Assembly: GCA_050283925.1 (NCBI GenBank)
Contig: JBNOAI010000003.1
Coordinates: 62,001 to 126,000 of the forward strand
DNA length: 64,000 nucleotides
Source of the DNA: ZC4RG25 sp023428365
GTDB lineage: Bacteria > Pseudomonadota > Alphaproteobacteria > Rhizobiales > Hyphomicrobiaceae
Direction of reading: 5' to 3'
The position numbers and the translations under genes are program-made. Shown in pieces: positions 58,928-64,000 of the stretch (positions are counted from its first letter, which is position 1; each line of letters begins with the position of its first letter). Under the pieces are notes generated by a model. It was not told the DNA's origin and searched no databases. It saw nothing but the letters and a program-made list of their open reading frames with translations.

Positions 58928-59609
58928 GCTCCGTCTCCAAGAGTGCAGCGCGGCCTCTGTGACCGTTGGCCGTTTTGAGCCATCGGGTCAGAAGCGCGGT
59001 CGCTTCGGTGAAGTTACGAAAGGGGAGATGATCCAAACCTACCGATGAGCAGTGCTCGGCCAATACCCCCTTTGCCAGAACCAAGTCGGCCTTCTGAGCC
59101 ATGCAATAATCAGACCGTCCGTCGCCAACCGCGATACGAACGACCGACGGCACGTCTTCCAGTGATCCGCATTTGCAGTGTCCAGCGCGCGCCGGGCAGG
59201 CTTCCCTCGAAAAGGGAAAACTGAGGCGCCAGCGATCTGAACCGACCGGCTCGATATGGTTTGCGCGAAATGGCAAATTCAATCCCGCCCGGGTAAGTAC
59301 CCGTTCAATAGTCCGATCGATCCCGTCCGAAACGACAGTCATTTCGTATCCGCGTTCCCGACAGAATCGAACGAACGCAGGAAACGCAGGATCAATCTCT
59401 ATCTCGTTAATGAACGCATCAAGCTGGCCAGGGGTTGCGCGAACAAGATCAATCTGCCGCGCCATACATTCACGGGAACCAATTGCGCCCGATCTCCATT
59501 CCTTCTCGATGTCCAGCCAAGCTGGATCCGCAAATTGCGTGAGAAGACGGTCAGTCGTATCGATGGTCGCGATCGTACCATCGAAGTCGACGAACACGTG
59601 GATCTTCAT
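58920..59609 (-). CDS. HAD-IB family phosphatase (MtnX/SerB-like)
   Basis: A 229-residue HAD phosphatase. Motif I is VDFDGTIATID with Asp8 and Asp10; motif II is VVSDG; the late IAVGDGRSDYCMAQKADLVL is motif IV. A Cys-rich bit (CPARAGHCKCG) in the cap region is found in MtnX-like proteins. The ATG at 59609 is preferred to an upstream GTG at 59624. Pairing with an aminotransferase suggests a phospho-amino or phospho-keto intermediate, for example serine-like biosynthesis; this is inference. Confidence 0.85.
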   Translation of the reverse strand: MKIHVFVDFDGTIATIDTTDRLLTQFADPAWLDIEKEWRSGAIGSRECMARQIDLVRATPGQLDAFINEIEIDPAFPAFVRFCRERGYEMTVVSDGIDRTIERVLTRAGLNLPFRANHIEPVGSDRWRLSFPFSREACPARAGHCKCGSLEDVPSVVRIAVGDGRSDYCMAQKADLVLAKGVLAEHCSSVGLDHLPFRNFTEATALLTRWLKTANGHRGRAALLETEHA

Positions 59610-60396
59610 ACGCACACTTGCCACGCTTGTAGAACCTGTTGAGTTAAGGCGGCGATTCCATCATCTGCACGAGCGAGGGGAACAATAGCCCGTCTTATCC
59701 GCCGATGCGCAATGTGCCAATGGTTTTCGTTAAGGACCAGCCATCGATTGCGTCGATAGGTCACGGTCGCGCTCAAGTTAACAGTATTGCCTTTTCGTTA
59801 ACCCTACGCACACCGGATGTCGTATCAACGACATTCACAATCAACCATCCGCCGAAGAATTCTTCAGCCTCTAGATTATCGCTCAACAAACAACGTGGCC
59901 GCCGTAACGCGTGAATTAGGCAGAAAACGGAAAGAAAAGCCCGGAGCGACATCCCACCACGGGTACCAAACGCAAAAGGCTTCTCAAGCCCAAGGGATCA
60001 TTCCCCGTTAGTGCGTGGAAAGCGTTTCAAAAAAGCTGCCTTGCCGAAGTTTTGAAACACTGTTCGAATAATCTGCAGCAACCTGCGAAATCCCGGGATT
60101 TCTCCAAGATTTCTCTTTTTTGCCCACACTGGTGGTGTCGTACAAATTTCTGCAATCTTTGGTTGACAAGACAACTCGTGAAGCGCGGCGGCTGCCCTGC
60201 GTACGAATTATCTGACCAGGATGCCCCGGCCTTAGACAATTCCGCGTCTCGGGTTGCCGGTTGACACTCCTTCTGGCCCAGTCCAAGGCTCCGCTAAGGG
60301 AAGCTCATAGAAAGAGGGCGCGGGAGGAAACGGCGGCACCGGCGGCGGAGACAATCTAGCTGCCCCACGGCCCATCGCTTTCTGCGCAATGAGACG
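59610..60396. other. 787-bp intergenic region with two inverted repeats
   Basis: No supported gene. A 9-bp inverted repeat GTTTCAAAA/TTTTGAAAC (60024-60032 and 60050-60058) and a perfect 16-bp palindrome GAAATCCCGGGATTTC (60087-60102) lie about 300-370 bp before the epimerase-like gene. These could be operators for an unidentified regulator. Confidence 0.6.
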
Positions 60397-61365
60397 ATGG
60401 CAATTCTGATTACCGGTTCAATGGGCCATGTCGGCTTCGAAGTCGTCCGACAGGCAGCAGCACGCGCACATGCGATCGTTGCGCAATACCGCGGCACCTT
60501 TCGCGAGGCCGATGCCAAAACAATCCGAGGCAACGTGCAGTGGGTTCGTTGCGATCTGACGTCTACTGATGACGTCGCTGCTTTGCTCAAGGCACACGCA
60601 GTTGAAGGCTGCATTCATACGGCAGCTGTTCCGAACGAGATGTTTTGCCGACCTGAGCCGCTGAACGCCGTCAATGTGAACGTCACTGCGGTGGCCACTC
60701 TGCTCGACGCTGCCCGCGTTCATCAATGGCGTCGCTTAATCTATGTCAGTACCGGCTCGGTATTTCAGAACGCCACCGACGTCACGAAGCCGATTTACGA
60801 AGATGCGCAACAAGCGGTCACGACGATCTACAGCACGACGAAATACTGCGGCGAACTTCTGACGACGATGTATCGATCGCAGTTCAATGTCCCGGCAGCA
60901 ACCGTCCGCATATCCTGGGTCTATGGTCCGCCGCTCGTCACAAAGCAGCTCGATCCATCACGTGGTCCAATTCCGTTTCTGCTGAGATGCGCCATCGCCG
61001 GCATACCGGTACGCGAAAAGAGCGGTGGCGATTTCGGGGCGAGCTTCACGCACGTTTCGGATGTTGCGGGCGGGCTACTCGCGGCCTACGAGGCTCAAAC
61101 TCTCAACCATGACATCTATCACCTCAGCTCCGGCGTGAATTACACGTCCAGCCAGGTGGCCACGGCGATCAAGGCCGTTGTTCCCGGCGCGGACATCGAA
61201 ATCGGCCCGGGAACGTCACCGTGGACCGATAACGGCAAAATGCGCGGCCCCTTGTCTGGAGACCGGCTGTTCAAGGATTCCGGCTGGCGTCCGTCGTACA
61301 CGCTGGATAGCGGCATCAAGGCGTTCGCAGACTGGATGCGGGAACACCCAAAATCCGTTGCTTGA
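60397..61365 (+). CDS. NAD-dependent epimerase/dehydratase family protein
   Basis: A 322-residue extended SDR. ILITGSMGHVG at the N-terminus is the NAD(P) motif and Tyr145/Lys149 (YSTTK) the catalytic pair; IYVSTGSVF precedes them. PSYTLDSGIKAFADWMREH is the usual C-terminal end. Likely acts on a nucleotide sugar or a similar hydroxylated substrate, not identifiable here. Confidence 0.88.
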   Translation: MAILITGSMGHVGFEVVRQAAARAHAIVAQYRGTFREADAKTIRGNVQWVRCDLTSTDDVAALLKAHAVEGCIHTAAVPNEMFCRPEPLNAVNVNVTAVATLLDAARVHQWRRLIYVSTGSVFQNATDVTKPIYEDAQQAVTTIYSTTKYCGELLTTMYRSQFNVPAATVRISWVYGPPLVTKQLDPSRGPIPFLLRCAIAGIPVREKSGGDFGASFTHVSDVAGGLLAAYEAQTLNHDIYHLSSGVNYTSSQVATAIKAVVPGADIEIGPGTSPWTDNGKMRGPLSGDRLFKDSGWRPSYTLDSGIKAFADWMREHPKSVA

Positions 61366-61388
61366 ACCAATCACGTAATTTGTAACAT

Positions 61389-61431
61389 GCCGCCCGCGAA
61401 GCGCGCTTGACAGTTCGGCTTCGCGGGCGGC
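61389..61431. other. 14-bp perfect hairpin before rlmJ
   Basis: GCCGCCCGCGAAGC/GCTTCGCGGGCGGC with a 15-nt loop, ending 12 bp before the rlmJ ATG. No T-tract. It may terminate the epimerase-like transcript or shape the rlmJ leader. Confidence 0.65.
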
Positions 61432-61443
61432 AAAGCCTCACCC

Positions 61444-62304
61444 ATGAACTACCGCCACGCGTATCACGCCGGTAACTTTGCGGACGTCCTGAAACACGCG
61501 ACGCTGGCGCTCATCATCGAACACCTGAAACGGAAGGAGGCGCCGTTTCGGGTGTTCGACACGCATGCCGGCGTTGGGCTGTACGATTTGGCAAGCGAGC
61601 AGGCTACGAAAACCGGTGAGTGGAAGCAGGGTATTGCGCAGCTGTACGGACCGGACGCCCCTCCCTTGCCTGCCGACGTCGCGGCATTGCTCGCGCCCTA
61701 TCTGCTCGCGATTGCAGCCGAGAACCGGCCGGGCGAACTGACGACCTATCCGGGAAGCCCGCGTCTCGCGCGCAGCCTGCTCCGGCCACAGGATCGGCTG
61801 ATCGTCAATGAACTGCACCCGGACGATGCAGCAGAGCTCAGGTCATTGTTCGCGCGCGACCGGCAGACGACGGTCCTCGAACTCGACGGCTGGGTTGCTC
61901 TCAAATCCTTGTTACCGCCGAAGGAGAAACGCGGTGTGCTGCTGATCGATCCACCCTTCGAGCAGCCCGGCGAACTCGATCGACTGGTCCGTGGTCTGAG
62001 CGAAGCCGTTGCCCGTTTTGCGACCGGCATCTATATGCTCTGGTATCCGATCAAAGACCCCAAGACGATTGATGCTTTCCATCAGGCGCTGGCAGGGTTG
62101 GGCTTTCCCAAGCTGTTGATCTCTGAGCTGATGTTGCGCGCGCCGCGGGATGTAAATCGTCTCAATGGCACCGGATTGGCCATTCTCAACCCACCGTGGC
62201 AGCTCGACGAACAGCTCGCGAAATTGCTGCCATTTTTCGTTGCACGACTGGGTGAAAACGATGCCAGTCACCGCCAATTTTGGCTCGGCATGAAAGCCGC
62301 CTGA
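61444..62304 (+). CDS. rlmJ: 23S rRNA (adenine(2030)-N6)-methyltransferase
   Basis: A 286-residue RlmJ. The start MNYRHAYHAGNFADVLKHA is diagnostic. FDTHAGVGLYDL is the SAM-binding motif I and LLIDPPFE the catalytic DPPF motif IV. It methylates N6 of A2030 of 23S rRNA (E. coli numbering) with S-adenosylmethionine. Confidence 0.95.
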   Translation: MNYRHAYHAGNFADVLKHATLALIIEHLKRKEAPFRVFDTHAGVGLYDLASEQATKTGEWKQGIAQLYGPDAPPLPADVAALLAPYLLAIAAENRPGELTTYPGSPRLARSLLRPQDRLIVNELHPDDAAELRSLFARDRQTTVLELDGWVALKSLLPPKEKRGVLLIDPPFEQPGELDRLVRGLSEAVARFATGIYMLWYPIKDPKTIDAFHQALAGLGFPKLLISELMLRAPRDVNRLNGTGLAILNPPWQLDEQLAKLLPFFVARLGENDASHRQFWLGMKAA

Positions 62305-62571
62305 GCCAAGACGTTGAATTGCAAGCGACGGTTGCAAAATCCGCGAAATTGCCTTGCGCTATCGAGACTGCTCGCACATAGTTATCCGCAGTTCGGGCAG
62401 CTTATCGGACCCGGCGGACACTGCTGAGCCCTGCTGATGCGTCTCTCGCGCCTGCGTAGAATTCTGGATCACATCTCACGTTCCCCGACATCGGATTGGA
62501 CTGCCTAGCTACACGGGCGCGTGCCTGTGGGGCGCGCGCAGACGCCACCACTACGGGGAAGGAGCCCTCGC

Positions 62572-62787
62572 ATGCGGCAGAACGGTACAGTGAAGTTTTT
62601 TAATCAGACAAAAGGCTTTGGGTTCATCACGCCTGACAAAGGCGGCAAGGACGTGTTCGTACACGTCACTGCTGTCGAGCGTTCCGGCTTGGGCACCCTC
62701 GATGAGGGCATGCGGGTGTCATTCGATACCGAGCCCGATAAACACGGCAAGGGACCGAAGGCCATCAACCTGCAGGCTTCCGCCTGA
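62572..62787 (+). CDS. CspA-family cold shock protein
   Basis: A 71-residue single cold-shock domain. RNP1 is KGFGFI and RNP2 DVFVHV. AAGGAG (62559-62564) sits 7 bp before the ATG. It is an RNA/ssDNA chaperone in the cytosol. A leader of up to 267 bp precedes it, room for a thermosensitive 5' UTR. Confidence 0.93.
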   Translation: MRQNGTVKFFNQTKGFGFITPDKGGKDVFVHVTAVERSGLGTLDEGMRVSFDTEPDKHGKGPKAINLQASA

Positions 62788-62808
62788 CAAATTCGACTGC
62801 GCAAAAGT

Positions 62809-62836
62809 GAGACGGCGGATGAAACTGCCGCCTCTC
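62809..62836 (+). terminator. possible terminator after the cold-shock gene
   Basis: Stem GAGA-C-GGCGG/CCGCC-TCTC with one bulged C and a 9-nt loop; no T-tract. Confidence 0.5.
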
Positions 62837-62902
62837 TGCAACGCCCCGCCAGAAAGTCGATCGAACGGCGGTCAGAACGTCAGCGGGCCATAGGAAATTC
62901 CA

Positions 62903-62940
62903 GCGGACTCGGGCAGTGTCGCCCGGTTCGCTTTTTCTTT
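62903..62940 (+). terminator. intrinsic terminator in the leader of the 62955 gene
   Basis: Stem GCGGACTCGGGC/GCCCGGTTCGC (one bulged T, one G-T pair), 6-nt loop, followed by TTTTTCTTT. It ends 15 bp before the ATG at 62955, with the ribosome site GAGAGG between. Confidence 0.8.
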
Positions 62941-62954
62941 GAGAGGTCCTCGAG

Positions 62955-63266
62955 ATGTTCAAGCTGAATAGTTCGCTGGCCGCCATCGGCGCTGCGGCTC
63001 TGATGGTATGGGCAGCGTCGCCGGTCGAAGCTCGGACTTGCATCAACAAGGCCGGTCAAGGCACGAACAGCACCGAAGAAGGTGCCAAGTTCCAGGCCTA
63101 CGAGGCCATTCTTCAGGCCACTGATTGGGGCATGTGGGCATCCTGGATGGCAACCAGCCAGAAAGTCGGCGTTGCACCCGGCTATCAGGTAACCCGCTTG
63201 AAGTCCAAATGCGGCAAGGGCGGCATGGGTTCGAGCTGCGTAATCCAGGCAACTCTCTGCAAGTAG
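62955..63266 (+). CDS. small secreted cysteine-containing protein (first of two relatives)
   Basis: A 103-residue protein with a signal peptide (NSSLAAIGAAALMVWAASPV, cleavage after VEA). The mature part has four cysteines (RTCIN, KSKCGKGG, SSCVIQATLCK) and several Trp. GAGAGG precedes the ATG. The C-terminal pattern of three Cys resembles the protein at 63480. Probably periplasmic or secreted; no family was recognised. Confidence 0.8.
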   Translation: MFKLNSSLAAIGAAALMVWAASPVEARTCINKAGQGTNSTEEGAKFQAYEAILQATDWGMWASWMATSQKVGVAPGYQVTRLKSKCGKGGMGSSCVIQATLCK

Positions 63267-63275
63267 CACCCTTGG

Positions 63276-63320
63276 GGTGCGCAGCATCGTTCTGCGGGCT
63301 GCGCACCGCTCTCTCGTTAT
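63276..63320 (+). terminator. intrinsic terminator after the 62955 gene
   Basis: Perfect 10-bp stem GGTGCGCAGC/GCTGCGCACC with a 12-nt loop, then a CT-rich tract and ATTTT at 63319. Confidence 0.75.
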
Positions 63321-63479
63321 TTTGACGATTCAAGTGCAATAACTGCCGCGTTGCTGGGCAGTCACGCCTACTGCGAATCCGGTTTCACATACCGTTCCGG
63401 ATCGTTTTCCACCTTACCCGGTCAGCTTCTTCCTGAGCATAGTGGCCCCGTTTGGGTCACTACTGTGAGGAGGCACCAC

Positions 63480-63743
63480 ATGAAGAAGTTGCACGCCGCG
63501 GCGATGAGTTGCGCCGCCCTTTTGGGTCTCGCCCTTGTCCCTTCCGTCGCCAACGCCAAGTGCGTCCTGGCCGGCGGCACGGCAACCGGCCTGACGCCTG
63601 AAATTTCCAAGACCCTTGCCACGGCTGCGCTCGGTCAGTCGATCACCAGCTACGGTGGCAAGGCACGCGGCAAGGTCGCCATGAAGTGCGACGCCAACCC
63701 GCTGATGACGACTTGCACTGCGAAGCAGCGCGCCTGCAAGTAG
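63480..63743 (+). CDS. small secreted cysteine-containing protein (second of two relatives)
   Basis: An 87-residue protein. The signal peptide MKKLHAAAMSCAALLGLALV is cleaved probably after ANA. The mature chain has KCVLAGG, VAMKCDANP, TTCTAKQRACK: four cysteines with the spacing of the C-terminal half of the 62955 protein. AGGAGG lies 6 bp before the ATG, which sets the start inside a longer open frame. The function is unknown. Confidence 0.82.
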   Translation: MKKLHAAAMSCAALLGLALVPSVANAKCVLAGGTATGLTPEISKTLATAALGQSITSYGGKARGKVAMKCDANPLMTTCTAKQRACK

Positions 63744-63757
63744 TCGGGTCGACAGGT

Positions 63758-63794
63758 TCGGAAGCTCACTGCAACACCAGTTCACTGAGCTTCC
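63758..63794. terminator. hairpin after the 63480 gene
   Basis: 10-bp stem CGGAAGCTCA/TGAGCTTCCG with a 17-nt loop; no T-tract. The rest of the window to 64000 shows nothing I can support. Confidence 0.5.
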
Positions 63795-64000
63795 GAGCCC
63801 ACACTGGCACCTACGGGCCTAGACCGACGCGCGGATTGCGCTAGGGCATTGATTTCGTTCGCCTACGGCACGTCGTTCCACCAAAGCGCGGCTGAACCGC
63901 CTGGCTTCACCGATGCAGCACAGCCTCAGCGATGTGGCTCGTGCGCCGCAGCATTCATAAGATACTAACCTCATCACGCCGAGTTTGAACCACTCGTTCA

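Noticed and set aside
1..64000. tRNA, rRNA or insertion-sequence genes
   Set aside because: I looked for conserved tRNA arms, rRNA segments, transposase motifs and terminal repeats and found none; a covariance search would settle this.

Overview
The window reads as chromosomal DNA of an alphaproteobacterium of the order Hyphomicrobiales (Rhizobiales), probably of the Bradyrhizobium/Xanthobacter kind. The signs are a MucR regulator, the PhyR-NepR-EcfG general stress system, a Ku/LigD repair pair, DUF1491 and DUF6456 proteins, high GC content and many ATGA-type gene overlaps. I see no rRNA, tRNA, CRISPR array, prophage or insertion sequence. Genus assignment is inference.

1-13.6 kb is a catabolic island. 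A sugar-type ABC importer (binding protein, two permeases, ATPase) is followed without a gap by a MaoC hydratase, two short-chain dehydrogenases and an old-yellow-enzyme/dienoyl-CoA-reductase-like flavoprotein. On the other side of a divergent LacI-type regulator lie a CoA transferase, a DapA-family lyase/aldolase, an alpha/beta hydrolase and an enoyl-CoA hydratase. Three near-identical LacI-type palindromes (80-91, 1775-1786, 5406-5417) precede the three transcription units, so this looks like one regulon importing a polar substrate and degrading it through CoA esters. The substrate is unknown.

13.6-26.6 kb is mostly housekeeping: a DUF6456 protein, a DnaA-domain-IV-like protein, MucR, MsrB, oligopeptidase B, SufE, a peptidoglycan-binding protein, DUF1491, DUF1254/DUF1214 membrane proteins next to a class A penicillin-binding protein, a YcgN-type cysteine-cluster protein and a hydrolase/OsmC fusion. 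26.7-38.1 kb holds a three-gene glycosyltransferase operon, a peptide-type ABC importer and a DadA-like FAD oxidoreductase.

38.2-52.5 kb is a general-stress island. NepR and the sigma factor EcfG are present, and sequences fitting the EcfG promoter pattern (GGAAC, 16-17 bp, CGTT or GTT) stand before many genes: a candidate GsrN-like small RNA, a DUF6745 gene pair, small membrane proteins, a KGG-repeat protein, DUF378, Hsp20, a PRC-barrel protein and nepR-ecfG itself. Ku/LigD and a DUF892 ferritin-like protein lie in the same stretch. The activator gene phyR is broken by an exact 20-bp tandem duplication. Four microproteins under 60 residues, three of them in this island, are annotated here from direct reading.

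52.5-64 kb carries a DevBCA-like exporter, a DUF2147 protein, a carboxylesterase-like hydrolase, a class III aminotransferase with a HAD phosphatase, an NAD-dependent epimerase-like protein, RlmJ, a cold-shock protein and two related small secreted cysteine-containing proteins.
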